The notes: generated by a model not told the origin, from the letters alone. Shown: positions 8,945-18,446, counted from the stretch's first letter. The stretch is DNA of 64,000 bases from Pseudoalteromonas sp. N1230-9 (GCF_032716425.1 NZ_CP090420.1:372001-436000), one strand, 5' to 3'. Translations and numbers: made by a program.

Positions 8945-11900
8945 TTAGAACTTGTAACTAATACCAATTTTAGCTTGCCATGCAGAAGCACTTTGGTCGA
9001 TTAGTGTGTAATTTCTTACATCGGCACCATTGTACGCTTCATCAATTATATAGCGGCCTTGGTCATCTAAACCACCAAAGTCATAAACTGATTGGTCTTG
9101 ATAGCTAAGGCGTTTTTCAATGCCCCAGTCGCTATTAAGTAAGTTAGCAAAGTTATCAATCATGAAATACACTTCACCGCTATGACCTTTAGCGAAACCT
9201 GGGATTTCTTGCTTAACGCTGATATCCATAGTTGTTACCCAAGGCATAGTACCTGTATTACGGTCTAAGATTTCACCACGCTCAGAAATACCCGCTCTAT
9301 CAAGTAGTGTTTCAAGCTCACCCCAAGTAAGTTGCGATTCATCCCAGTTTACATTCGGGTCATCCGCACCAGTTGGAATATAAGCTAAGTATGCAGAGCT
9401 TGAGTAGAAGTCACGCGAGTCGCCTAGCGCACCGTCTTGGTACGAAGCCATTGTGTGACTGTAAGGGCGACCTGAACGACGCTCAAAGTAAAGGTCAAAC
9501 TTAGTGTTATAGCCTTTAAAGAATTCAGTGTGGTAGCTGATATTCACTTTGAAGCTATGTTCTACTTCATAGGCACCACGCTGTGCTAAGTCTTGGTTAC
9601 GGTTTTTAGTAACACTGTGCTGGTAGTTACTTTGCGCTTGTGAAGATGAACCTGAAGACGCTTCAGTGATATCTTGGTGTGCATAGCTTGCTGAGATGTA
9701 TAAACCGTTATCCCATTCTTTTGCAAGTGCTGTTGAGAAGATAACTGAACGGCCATCATCAGATGAATTTGTTAGCATGATATCGAAGTTATCAGCTAAA
9801 TCACCTGAGTAGATGCTTTCTTGGATTAAACGCTCGCCATCAGCCGCAACGCCCACAGGTACGATAGCTGTGTTGTGCCAAATTGCTTCGTTTTCTTTCT
9901 TGTGGTAAGCGATTTCAGCTTGCCATTTGAAACCATTACCAAGTAATTCAGAGTCAAAGTCATACTCGAAACCAATTTGGCTACGGATGCTTGAAGGTAA
10001 TTTAAAATCAGGGTCAATGTAGTTTGTGCTACCCGCACCTTTTGTCAGTGAATCTTGAATTGCACCTGGTACAGATGTGATATCTGCAGGGTTATTTGCG
10101 TAGTAATCATTAATAACTGATTGTGGTGCATCAACAAGTGTAATACCGTCTTTTTGGTACGAGTTGTTATACCAAACGTTAGGAATACCACCTTGGAAAC
10201 GACCTACACCACCGCTGATTGTTAGGTTTTCTGTTGCGTAATATTTAAACCCAACACGTGGTAGGATGATATCGACGCCATCAAGATTCTCTTGATTTGA
10301 AAAACCGTAAGTCTCTAGGAAGTTTTCATTTAGAGTTGGCTTGTCGTCAGATGCTAAACGCTCATAACGAATACCAGCATTTACTTCTAAATCGTCACCA
10401 ATATAAAAAGTATCTTCTAGGTAGATTGCTAATTGGCTACGCGTTGCATCATATGCTGTGTCTGCAGCATTGTTTGTATAGGCATTTGCGTAAGAGAAGT
10501 CATAAGTACCATTAAAGTTACCCACCTCACGGTTTGCAAAACCTGCAACACTGTCAAACTCCCATGAACCTAATGAATTTGCAGCAAATAGGTTATACAG
10601 ATTGAGTGATTCATACTGAATACCGAAGTTAAGCTCATGCTCATCCAGAAGGTAAGTACCATCAAATGTTAATGTTAGGTTTTCAGTTGAAGACTCATTC
10701 GCGTGACGGTATTGGTTGGTACCAAATTCATACGCTGGACCACGGTAGTATTCTTCAACTTTTACGCTACCAATATTCGAGTTTGTTAAGCTGTTTGAAC
10801 TGACATCTTTATACGCGATACCAATTTCTGATGAGAAAACATCGCTCCAATCTGAGTAAAGTTTTGTCGAGAAATTGTTGAACTTAGTTGCATAAGTATA
10901 ACGGCTTGAAGCAAGTAATACCGTGTCACCGCCAGTGCCGAAGTTGCGCTCTTCTTGGTCGTCTTGCCACTGATATGTGAAATCTAGACGATGTGCATCG
11001 CTGATGTTCCAGCTTAGTTTAACAAGTAATGATTCATTTGTATCTTCAGGATCGCCACCTAAAGAGTCTTGGAAACCATATACATTGTCTAATACAGATA
11101 AAAAGTTATTTAGTTGCTCTTCTGTTACATCGTATTCGTTCGTTGCACCAGAGCCTTCAAAACCATAATCTAAATCTAGTTCGCTCTTCCAGCTGTTGTA
11201 GTTTACAAAATAGAAAAGCGTGTCTTTAATTAATGGACCGCCCACGTTAAAACCAAAACGTTCTTCTGTTTGAATTGGTTCTACTTTGTTAATTTCAAAT
11301 GTTTTATGGCCATCTTCGTCTAAAACAGGGCGACCATCAGCATAAACTTCTGAAATATTGTCTACATCACCTGCCATATCAGGTGTTGAGGTTTCGTAGA
11401 AACCTGAGAACTTAAATTCATTTGTACCAGATTTTGTTACGGCATTAATTGTACCACCACCAAAGTTACCTTTTGATGCTGAGAAAGGTGATACATCAAC
11501 AGAAATTTGCTCAATTGCATCAAGTGCAACAGGTGGTTGAGCAGTAGGGTAGCCGCCATAGTTTAAACCGAAGTCATCGTTTTGGCCGATACCATCAACA
11601 GTTAGGCTATTTGTACGCGGGTTATTACCGGCAAATGTAAGCTCACCACTACCATTGATATTTGCAAGAGGGTTTAATCGCGCTACATCTTTAATGTCTT
11701 TGTTAAAGCTTGGCATATTGTTGATTGTGTCTTCACCGAAAACACTGCTCGAACCGCCAGACTGTTGAACAATTTTATAGCCAGAAACTTCAATTTTTTC
11801 CATTGCTAATGAGTTTAATTGTTCTTGTAAGCGGTAAGTATCACCAAGCTCTAAGTAGATATTCTCTACCATGCTGTCACTGTGTGTATCTGAGTCGATA

Positions 11901-12151
11901 AATACAGTGTATGGGCCACCAACACGTAGACCATTGGCGATGAAAGTACCGCTTTCATTTGTAGTTAATTCACTGACTGTGCCAGTTGGTTGGTGAATAA
12001 CCTTTATTTTAACATTTGCAGCTGCTTCACCAGAAGGCGTTGTGATTTTACCTCTCATTGAAGATGAGGTATCTGCAGCCATAGCACTTGTTGAAACACC
12101 AAGAGCTAATATAACTGCTCCGGTTAATTTCGAAAGGCGTAACTTATTCAT
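8945..12151 (-). CDS. TonB-dependent receptor, Oar-like, second of a tandem pair
   Basis: A 1068-residue outer-membrane receptor, clearly paralogous to the downstream one. It has a signal peptide (1-25, ending SAMA), a carboxypeptidase-regulatory-like domain (SSMRGKITTPSGEAAANVKI), a plug with RTNSLTVDGIGQNDDFG and NAVTKSGTNEFKFSG, and a barrel ending in AKIGISYKF. Its start codon lies only 32 bp after the stop of the S1/P1 nuclease gene on the same strand with no visible terminator, so the two may be cotranscribed. Both receptor genes have GGGAAA shortly upstream of their start. The substrate is unknown. Confidence 0.92.
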   Translation of the reverse strand: MNKLRLSKLTGAVILALGVSTSAMAADTSSSMRGKITTPSGEAAANVKIKVIHQPTGTVSELTTNESGTFIANGLRVGGPYTVFIDSDTHSDSMVENIYLELGDTYRLQEQLNSLAMEKIEVSGYKIVQQSGGSSSVFGEDTINNMPSFNKDIKDVARLNPLANINGSGELTFAGNNPRTNSLTVDGIGQNDDFGLNYGGYPTAQPPVALDAIEQISVDVSPFSASKGNFGGGTINAVTKSGTNEFKFSGFYETSTPDMAGDVDNISEVYADGRPVLDEDGHKTFEINKVEPIQTEERFGFNVGGPLIKDTLFYFVNYNSWKSELDLDYGFEGSGATNEYDVTEEQLNNFLSVLDNVYGFQDSLGGDPEDTNESLLVKLSWNISDAHRLDFTYQWQDDQEERNFGTGGDTVLLASSRYTYATKFNNFSTKLYSDWSDVFSSEIGIAYKDVSSNSLTNSNIGSVKVEEYYRGPAYEFGTNQYRHANESSTENLTLTFDGTYLLDEHELNFGIQYESLNLYNLFAANSLGSWEFDSVAGFANREVGNFNGTYDFSYANAYTNNAADTAYDATRSQLAIYLEDTFYIGDDLEVNAGIRYERLASDDKPTLNENFLETYGFSNQENLDGVDIILPRVGFKYYATENLTISGGVGRFQGGIPNVWYNNSYQKDGITLVDAPQSVINDYYANNPADITSVPGAIQDSLTKGAGSTNYIDPDFKLPSSIRSQIGFEYDFDSELLGNGFKWQAEIAYHKKENEAIWHNTAIVPVGVAADGERLIQESIYSGDLADNFDIMLTNSSDDGRSVIFSTALAKEWDNGLYISASYAHQDITEASSGSSSQAQSNYQHSVTKNRNQDLAQRGAYEVEHSFKVNISYHTEFFKGYNTKFDLYFERRSGRPYSHTMASYQDGALGDSRDFYSSSAYLAYIPTGADDPNVNWDESQLTWGELETLLDRAGISERGEILDRNTGTMPWVTTMDISVKQEIPGFAKGHSGEVYFMIDNFANLLNSDWGIEKRLSYQDQSVYDFGGLDDQGRYIIDEAYNGADVRNYTLIDQSASAWQAKIGISYKF

Positions 12152-12183
12152 TATGTTATTTCCCGTGTTAGAGGTTTGTTGGT

Positions 12184-13047
12184 TTATAGTTCACTGTTAG
12201 CTGGCATCTTAAGTGCCTTTACTAACGGTTTTGCTGATTTATCAAATAATGAGTTTAATAAACCGGCTAATCTAATCCCGCCTTGTTGTAGACGAGTTTT
12301 TACAATTGGTAAATTTTTATAGATATAACTGTAACTTACATTTGTTTCATTTTCTTTATAGAGTGAATTAGCAATGTTGTTTGATTCAATCAACCAATCA
12401 CTTGGCGAACTTGCAAGGTAATCTGATATTAATGTTTGGTTTGATGTATCAACGAACTTGGCAAACTCTGTGTAAGATAAATTTTCGTTTTCTATTAATT
12501 TAGTGTCCCAAAGGCTGTGTAGGTTAGTATCTTGCCCAAAGAATGTGACAGAAATGCGATTGCCACCGCGGTCTTCGCTGCGACCAGCGTGGAAAGGTTG
12601 ATGGCTATCACCAACAAGGTGTACTAAAAAGCGTAATGCGAATTGCTTTTCAGCTAATGATGCTTTTTCGTTTTTTAATACTGAAATTGAATATTCGATA
12701 CCTTCTAGGATATCTGCGACTGTTTCTTTGTTGTGATGAGAGTGTGCATCATAGCTTGGTTTTGCATCATCTTTAGAAAAGTTTATGTAGTGCCAGCGTG
12801 ATGACTTTTTTTGCCAGAATTCTTCTGGTGCAGAGCGCATTTCATCAGCCCATGTGGCTATTTGAGGGAGCGATTCACCATCTAGTAAGGGAACTAAAGC
12901 GTCTCGTGTGGTGTCGGTAATATGCATTGCTGCTAATTCACCAACAATTCGATGGCCATTTTGACCCCAAGCATGTGCAGGGGCGGCAGATAAAACAGAA
13001 ATTACTGGTGTAGTTAACAGCAACATCTTCATTGTTTTTAGTAACAT
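12184..13047 (-). CDS. Secreted S1/P1-type nuclease
   Basis: Zinc-dependent S1/P1 nuclease of about 288 residues that degrades single-stranded nucleic acids outside the cytoplasm. The signal peptide ends AHA and the mature protein begins with the obligatory Trp (WGQNGHRI). The trinuclear zinc ligands are visible: N-terminal W and H, D in TWADEM, H in WHYINF, the HLVGDSHQPFH block and HSLWD. I chose the ATG at 13047 because it directly precedes the signal sequence; a longer TTG-started reading adds an unlikely leader. The C-terminal extension (LFDKSAKPLVKALKM) is not part of the catalytic core. The gene sits directly upstream of a TonB receptor. Confidence 0.9.
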   Translation of the reverse strand: MLLKTMKMLLLTTPVISVLSAAPAHAWGQNGHRIVGELAAMHITDTTRDALVPLLDGESLPQIATWADEMRSAPEEFWQKKSSRWHYINFSKDDAKPSYDAHSHHNKETVADILEGIEYSISVLKNEKASLAEKQFALRFLVHLVGDSHQPFHAGRSEDRGGNRISVTFFGQDTNLHSLWDTKLIENENLSYTEFAKFVDTSNQTLISDYLASSPSDWLIESNNIANSLYKENETNVSYSYIYKNLPIVKTRLQQGGIRLAGLLNSLFDKSAKPLVKALKMPANSEL

Positions 13048-13264
13048 TGGTTGAGCGTCCAAAGTGAATGTTTGCTTAATCAAATTTTCTGGTGCCAATT
13101 CTCCTGAATTTTGAGATAAATAGAAAGGACTCAATAAGATTCATAATTTCTTGTTCATAAAGTAATAAAATCATTACCTTACAGTGTTTAAGTAAAATTA
13201 CTTGTTGTAATAAGTAAGAATAATTGTTCAAATAGAGGCTAGCACGAGCAAGTGGTTAGTAAAA

Positions 13265-14167
13265 TTGAGTTTAAGAACTATATTAATAAAAAAATCATCG
13301 ATTGTTACATTTTTGTTTCTGTCTATTATTTTGTTTTTCTGCATTGGTTTCATACAGGGAAGAGCAGTTGCACCTGACTTAAAATCGTTTATTGAAACCT
13401 CGTTTACCTGCAGTACAAAGTCAGACAGCAATTTAAATGATTTGGTCGTTTATGTGTCTGGAAAAACACTCGCTGAAGATGTAGCAACATCCTTGTGTGA
13501 TGATTTAACTATTAGTAAACAGTATGGAAAGGTTACGTCTTACTGGGGCTATAAAACATCGGATTCTATCGAGTTTTTAGGCAAAGGAATTGCAGACTTA
13601 ATCCTCGCAAAAGAGAATTTAATTGACGCATTCATGGCACAATCCACTTATAACTATCAAGCTGTTGTCGGTTTTCCTGATTACACCGCTTACCTTATTT
13701 CAAGTAAAGAAAAGCCACGAATTGAAAAGTCGTACTTTTTAGACAAACGTATTGGGTTACTGGATTATCCAACAAGCCGTTCAGGCCACATATTACCCAA
13801 ACAACTTTTTAAAACATTAGATATAAATTTAGAAAACTTAAATATTACTTATGCGAGTTCTCATACAGAATTAAGAGAATTACTGGCCAGTGGTAAAGTT
13901 GACTTAATTTCATCCTATTGGCAAGACAGTGATCAAGCTAGTTTTTCAGTTAATTATATAACACCGATAAGAGATAACATTAGTGGCAGCCGCTGGTATT
14001 TAAAAATGCAAGATGAAAACACTGACCTTTTATGTGCTGTTCAGGCACGCCTCACGGATTTAGCTCGCAATCAAAGTTCTCACTACTTTAATCATGTTGA
14101 ATCATTTTGGGATTGTAAAAGCGATGCAAATAAGCAGTCAGTAGAGGTCATCAATGCTTCTAAATAA
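13265..14167 (+). CDS. Periplasmic binding-protein-like protein of unknown function, PhnD-like fold
   Basis: A 300-residue protein with an N-terminal hydrophobic helix (about 13-32, signal anchor or signal peptide). The region after it resembles type 2 periplasmic binding proteins of the phosphonate-binding group: VVYVSGKTLAEDV, GKGIADLILAKEN, LLDYPTSRSGHILPKQLF and LLASGKVDLISSYW. No permease or ATPase gene is nearby, so it is more likely a sensor or adaptor than a transporter part. The start is uncertain; no ATG lies near the N-terminus and TTG at 13265 is the best choice. It overlaps the next gene by 14 bases. I assign no function. Confidence 0.72.
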   Translation: MSLRTILIKKSSIVTFLFLSIILFFCIGFIQGRAVAPDLKSFIETSFTCSTKSDSNLNDLVVYVSGKTLAEDVATSLCDDLTISKQYGKVTSYWGYKTSDSIEFLGKGIADLILAKENLIDAFMAQSTYNYQAVVGFPDYTAYLISSKEKPRIEKSYFLDKRIGLLDYPTSRSGHILPKQLFKTLDINLENLNITYASSHTELRELLASGKVDLISSYWQDSDQASFSVNYITPIRDNISGSRWYLKMQDENTDLLCAVQARLTDLARNQSSHYFNHVESFWDCKSDANKQSVEVINASK

Positions 14168-15101
14168 AGATAAGCTTTTTAATACAATCGTGTTTTTGTT
14201 TACAACTGCACTCTTAGTTGCAAGCTTCTATAGTGCAAAATTTTACAAAATGCAGATGAATAATGAATTGTCTGTTGCAAAGGTGCAAAGCAGGATCGCG
14301 CTGGACTTGAACTACTTAAACTTACCTGATGATTTTTTGAAGCACTCAGGCAGTAAAGAAATGGTTTCAAATTACATTACTCAGCTAAATGCTCGAATTA
14401 ATCAATCAGGGGTAGCAGTTTATTCTATAGCGGGAATTTCAAATTCAACAGTGCAAGGGGCGCATTTTCCAACTCAATTACAAACCCCGAACAGAAGTGT
14501 GTCAATTACTTTTACTTTTAACAATAGTCTATTAGTAAAGTCTGATATTGCCGTTTTAATTTTTGTGATTTTAATAGCGTCATTATTTACATATTTAGTT
14601 AGCCAGAGCAGGCAGTCATCTTTTAGTGCAATTGAAGCGACAGCTGATGATGAACCAATACTTGCTGAGGCAGCTAAACTTGTTGTCGATTTAAACACGA
14701 AAACATTTTCATCAAGCGCACTTGAAGAAAAGTCAGTTGCGCTAGCGAATAAGCCATTGTGCTTTTATTTAGCATTGGTTGAGTTTTGTATCCAATATCC
14801 TGATGTTGTGCTTAATCAAAATAAAGATGTGCCAGATGAGTTGTTAAACCTTGCTAATAAATATTTTTATCGTTTAGTAGAGCTTGGTCATACAATCAGA
14901 AAGCGCCCGAACTTTACCAATAGTCTTGAGAAAACCTTAAGTGAAATTAGGGCTGCATTGGATGAAGTTTGGCAGGATGAGCCTGAACTTAAAGAAATAT
15001 ATTACCCTCCTAAAGCATATGGTGAAGGTTCTCGATCTCGATTGCATCACTATGGTTTAAAAGCAATTTCCTGTGATGATATCGAAGTAATAGGGAAGTA
15101 G
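14154..15101 (+). CDS. Two-transmembrane protein with a cytoplasmic domain, function unknown
   Basis: A 315-residue protein with a transmembrane helix at about 10-29, a predicted periplasmic region of some 95 residues, a second helix near 126-148 and a cytoplasmic part of about 165 residues. The last section is helical (FYRLVELGHTIRKRPNF) and ends with the distinctive GSRSRLHHYGLKAISCDDIE. This layout resembles a one-component membrane sensor, but I see no kinase, GGDEF or recognisable HTH motif. It overlaps the upstream binding-protein-like gene by 14 bases, so the two products probably act together. Family not recognised. Confidence 0.7.
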   Translation: MLLNKDKLFNTIVFLFTTALLVASFYSAKFYKMQMNNELSVAKVQSRIALDLNYLNLPDDFLKHSGSKEMVSNYITQLNARINQSGVAVYSIAGISNSTVQGAHFPTQLQTPNRSVSITFTFNNSLLVKSDIAVLIFVILIASLFTYLVSQSRQSSFSAIEATADDEPILAEAAKLVVDLNTKTFSSSALEEKSVALANKPLCFYLALVEFCIQYPDVVLNQNKDVPDELLNLANKYFYRLVELGHTIRKRPNFTNSLEKTLSEIRAALDEVWQDEPELKEIYYPPKAYGEGSRSRLHHYGLKAISCDDIEVIGK

Positions 15102-15114
15102 CATACTACTTCCC
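15093..15114. terminator. Hairpin between convergent genes, probable terminator
   Basis: GGGAAGTAG / CTACTTCCC, nine perfect pairs with loop CATA. The hairpin includes the stop codon of the plus-strand gene. It lacks a long T run, so termination is probable but not certain. Confidence 0.5.
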
Positions 15115-15123
15115 ATGCTTTAC

Positions 15124-16731
15124 TTATTCAGGTGCGTAATCAGCCGCTGTTAAAGGACTATTTTCTTCGAAGAAGCGCTTCAATGCTTGGGCATCCGTGT
15201 CATCTGTACTTACGAATCCCTGCCTATTCGTCAATGTTGGGTAACCATCGCCCCCTGATGCGTTGTAGCTATTGATACTCATACGATAAATTTTGTCCAT
15301 ATCGAGTGCCTTACCATTAATTTTTACATCGTTGAGCTGCCCATCTTGTCTACTAAAACTAAGTTTATGGTACTGTAAATAAGCGCCTGAGTCGGGTGGG
15401 AATGAGGTCACAACTGACAGATAATCGAACAGTTCTTTTCCTGTTATATCAATGTAAGTAATGCGGTTTTTGAAGGGGTGAACTTTCAAAATATCTTTAT
15501 AACTAACATCACCTGCTTGAATGCTATCCCGAATACCACCGCCACTGATCAAGCCAAAATCAGCTCCAACAGATTGCATTTGAGCGGCGATAATTACACG
15601 AGCAAGATTAACTTGTTCGTAGCGTGCTTTGCTGCGGTCGCCTTCAAGTTTAGCATCGACTGAGCCAATCTTGCCCGCAATCTGAGCAGCCCCTTTTTTC
15701 TGATAAACCGCAAGCACATCGTGGACTGTCTTATCTGGTTCAATATAGTCACCAGCAAGCTGCTTATTGCCCTGTTTATTTGTGGTATACAAGTTCACGG
15801 GGATCAATTCATAATTTAGTAGAGTTAATTGCCCATTTTCTAATTTAAATTCCGCTTTACCAACATACTTACCCCACTCATGAGCTTGCATAATCCAAGT
15901 ACCATTTTGTTGGTCTGGTTTACAGTCTTTACCAGGCGCAAAGCTTTTATCGGCAACGTTCGCACTTGACATACAAACGGGTTCTTGCGAATGACCACCA
16001 ACAATAATATCAAGTGTACCCTTTGGGAGGTTACGTGCCATCGTTACATCTCCAGGCGCGTTGATACCGAAGTTAGCGTCTACATAATGGCCCATGTGAG
16101 TTACAGCAATCGTAATATCTGGCTGATATTGGGCTTTGAGTGTCGGCGCTAAATTTGCTGTTACTTGAGTTGGATCTTTAAAATCAAGGCCGCCAATGTA
16201 CTGCGGGTTCCCTATTTTTGCTGTGTCAGTCGTTGTTAAACCAATTACCGCAATTTTAAGTCCATTTTTGTCAAATATTTTGTAGCCTTGATAGCGCGCC
16301 TTGCCTGTTTCTTTATCTATAATATTGGCAGATAAAAACGGAAAGTTTGACCACTTTTGCTGCTGATCAAGTACAGAGAGCGGATTATCGAACTCATGAT
16401 TACCAATTGCCATTGCATCATAGCCGATGAGTGACATACCTTTGAAATCAGGTTCTGCATGTTGAAGATCCGATTCTGGAATACCTGTGTTGATGTCACC
16501 ACCCGAAAGTAATAAAACAGCATGGCCTTGAGCTTTTGCTTCAGCTCTTAGCTGGTCTATCAGAGTTTTACGGGCTGCCATACCATACTCACCTTGTTCG
16601 TTATGCCAAAAACGACCGTGATTATCATTAGTATGTAGAAGAGTAAAGTACTGAGAATTGGTATCTTTTTCTTGGAAGGTGCTGCAAGCGGTTAGTGAAA
16701 ACAGCAGCGACGATAAAATAATAAAACGCAT
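15124..16731 (-). CDS. ushA: 5'-nucleotidase/UDP-sugar hydrolase lipoprotein (UshA/NutA family)
   Basis: A 535-residue metallophosphoesterase that would hydrolyse extracellular nucleotides to nucleosides and phosphate. The lipobox LTAC at residues 13-16 predicts a lipid anchor, as in Vibrio NutA; E. coli UshA is a soluble periplasmic protein. Metal-binding motifs are visible in order: HTNDNHGRF, LLSGGDINTG, IGNHEFD, THMGH and VGGHSQE. The C-terminal substrate domain carries the conserved GGGIRDSI and NSYNASGGDGYP. With the secreted nuclease nearby it could take part in scavenging extracellular DNA, though the genes are not in one operon. Confidence 0.93.
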   Translation of the reverse strand: MRFIILSSLLFSLTACSTFQEKDTNSQYFTLLHTNDNHGRFWHNEQGEYGMAARKTLIDQLRAEAKAQGHAVLLLSGGDINTGIPESDLQHAEPDFKGMSLIGYDAMAIGNHEFDNPLSVLDQQQKWSNFPFLSANIIDKETGKARYQGYKIFDKNGLKIAVIGLTTTDTAKIGNPQYIGGLDFKDPTQVTANLAPTLKAQYQPDITIAVTHMGHYVDANFGINAPGDVTMARNLPKGTLDIIVGGHSQEPVCMSSANVADKSFAPGKDCKPDQQNGTWIMQAHEWGKYVGKAEFKLENGQLTLLNYELIPVNLYTTNKQGNKQLAGDYIEPDKTVHDVLAVYQKKGAAQIAGKIGSVDAKLEGDRSKARYEQVNLARVIIAAQMQSVGADFGLISGGGIRDSIQAGDVSYKDILKVHPFKNRITYIDITGKELFDYLSVVTSFPPDSGAYLQYHKLSFSRQDGQLNDVKINGKALDMDKIYRMSINSYNASGGDGYPTLTNRQGFVSTDDTDAQALKRFFEENSPLTAADYAPE

Positions 16732-16806
16732 AATTGTTTGCCATATTAAAGCAGTAGGTTAATTATGCGCTTAGTTTAAACGACTTAGGTTTAAATTAAA
16801 TGACTT

Positions 16807-17004
16807 TTAATAATTTTTATTGTCATTTTCAAAATTTAACTCACCTGTCGCGGCTAATTGACGCCGTTGAAGCTCTTGCTCAGCATAGTGTGATTTTTGA
16901 TGATTATTACCTACCATCCAGTTTAAAAAACTGGCCGGTAATTTATTGTAAGGCTCACCTTGGTGTAAGCCAAAATCGCAAATAGCGCTTTCTTTATTCG
17001 CCAT
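16807..17004 (-). CDS. Small DUF3820-like protein
   Basis: A 65-residue protein with a good ribosome site (AGGAA) 7 bases before the ATG. The segment FGLHQGEPYNKLPASFLNWMV follows the pattern FGKHKG-LxxLPxxYLxWL of DUF3820 proteins and of a small domain also found beside some exonucleases. No signal peptide or membrane helix. Function unknown. The opposite strand also has a 61-codon reading frame here, but it has neither a ribosome site nor any recognisable motif. Confidence 0.7.
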   Translation of the reverse strand: MANKESAICDFGLHQGEPYNKLPASFLNWMVGNNHQKSHYAEQELQRRQLAATGELNFENDNKNY

Positions 17005-17245
17005 GGTTAATTCCTATGTGTTCATTGTTGTCGTGTGAATACTAACAAACTCAGCTAATTTGATAAGACGATTTGGCTTTAATTTATCAAGTTTTTATAA
17101 CATTAATGAATATACGGTGTGAACAATTGTAATTAATATGTAATCAACTTGATTTGTTTTGTGTAACAAGTTTTCCCTCTATTCAATAGCAGTTAGTTTT
17201 TATTTAACCTCATCATCTCAAAATAAAAACTATCAGGAAGAGACA

Positions 17246-17989
17246 ATGAAAAAAAATTTGTTAGCGTCTGCATTACTCATAATAGGTTTTCAATCGAATG
17301 CAACCATCGTAGAAATGCAAACGAATCAAGGCACGGTTACAGTCAATCTCTATGATCAACATACCCCTGTGACCGTTGCAAACTTTTTAGAATATGTGTC
17401 AGATGGCTCATATAATGGAAGTCTTATTCATCGTTCTGTGGACGATTTTGTAGTGCAAGGCGGTGGTTTCACATTCGATACAGATTTTACAGCAATAGAA
17501 AAGAAAGCAGCCATTGCGAATGAACCAGTCCTATCTAATGTAAAAGGAACCATTGCTATGGCTAAACAAAGTGGTAATGCAAACAGTGCCACAAGCCAAT
17601 GGTTTTTCAACTTAAAAGATAATAGCGCTAATTTAGACGTTCAAAACGGTGGCTTTACAGTATTTGGTGAGATCACACAAGAAAGCTTTGAGGTGCTGAC
17701 TAAAATCACTGATCTTGTACATTGTGGCGAAATCCCCGTAGTTGGTTTAAACGAAGACCAATGCCCAGAAACAACCGCTGGCTTTAATGGTGAAAATTTA
17801 GTGACTATTAACAGTGTTGTGGTTATTGATGAAAATCCTGATTCATCAGCAGGTTTGTCACCAGTAGAAAATACATTAATAGACGATGATGACAAGGGTG
17901 GAGATTCTGGTTCAAGCAGTGGCTCAATGGCTTGGTTGATGTCGATTTTGGCTGCCAGCGTTTTCTACCGTAGAAAGTTTATACAGTAG
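17246..17989 (+). CDS. Secreted cyclophilin-type peptidyl-prolyl isomerase with a GlyGly-CTERM tail
   Basis: A 247-residue protein. The start at 17246 is chosen for the CAGGAAGAG ribosome site and the signal peptide MKKNLLASALLIIGFQSNA. The cyclophilin domain (about 20-190) shows QTNQGTVTVNLYDQHTPVTV, SLIHRSVDDFVVQGGG, NANSATSQWFFNL and FTVFGEIT. It accelerates cis-trans isomerisation of prolyl bonds in exported proteins. After a Gly/Ser/Asp linker the C-terminus is a GlyGly-CTERM signal: GGDSGSSSGS, a hydrophobic helix, then YRRK. Such tails are known to be handled by rhombosortase and usually belong to type II secretion substrates. Confidence 0.9.
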   Translation: MKKNLLASALLIIGFQSNATIVEMQTNQGTVTVNLYDQHTPVTVANFLEYVSDGSYNGSLIHRSVDDFVVQGGGFTFDTDFTAIEKKAAIANEPVLSNVKGTIAMAKQSGNANSATSQWFFNLKDNSANLDVQNGGFTVFGEITQESFEVLTKITDLVHCGEIPVVGLNEDQCPETTAGFNGENLVTINSVVVIDENPDSSAGLSPVENTLIDDDDKGGDSGSSSGSMAWLMSILAASVFYRRKFIQ

Positions 17990-18015
17990 AAGGTTCATAC
18001 CTTGAAAAATAATGT

Positions 18016-18034
18016 AAGGCGCAATTTGCGCCTT
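18016..18034. terminator. Bidirectional hairpin terminator
   Basis: AAGGCGCAA-T-TTGCGCCTT lies between the convergent cyclophilin and MAPEG genes and overlaps the last two bases of the MAPEG stop codon. The arms are perfect, but no long T tract follows on either strand. Confidence 0.6.
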
Positions 18035-18446
18035 AGAAAATTCTTATTAAAATCATTAACCACATGATAAGCATGATGAAACTACTGATTACAAAGCTAT
18101 AATAACGTAGCTTTAGTGTGTTTGTTGTTAAGTGAATTACACTGTGTAATAACCTTAGTCCAACATAAATCCATGCAAGAATTACAAATACAAACCCAGC
18201 TGCGTTAACCTGTAAAGCCGTTAAACAGGCAATGAAAAACAAAATCGGCATTTCAAACTGGTTTATAAAGTTTCGATCTGCGACTCTAACCTCAGAACCA
18301 GCCTTATCTAGTTCCATTGTTAAAAAGTCTTGCATTTTTATGACTTTATTTCTTGCCGCTGTGAAACGGCGCCTTCCCATAATCACCATGATAGAGAATG
18401 TAAGTAATACCTGAGTGAACATTGCCGCAATTAGCCACTTTTCCAT
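18033..18446 (-). CDS. MAPEG-family membrane protein
   Basis: A 137-residue inner-membrane protein with four predicted helices and the MAPEG pattern: a first helix, the loop with ADRNFINQFEMPILFF, then AWIYVGLRLLHSVIHLTTN near 91-109. Eukaryotic relatives are glutathione-dependent enzymes of eicosanoid metabolism. The bacterial members are mostly uncharacterised and no substrate is suggested here. Convergent with the cyclophilin gene and divergent from the M16 protease gene 167 bp away. Confidence 0.85.
   Translation of the reverse strand: MEKWLIAAMFTQVLLTFSIMVIMGRRRFTAARNKVIKMQDFLTMELDKAGSEVRVADRNFINQFEMPILFFIACLTALQVNAAGFVFVILAWIYVGLRLLHSVIHLTTNTLKLRYYSFVISSFIMLIMWLMILIRIF

Noticed and set aside
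16800..16985. Plus-strand reading frame opposite the DUF3820-like gene
   Set aside because: No ribosome site or recognisable motif; the minus-strand frame has a clear AGGAA site and family motif.
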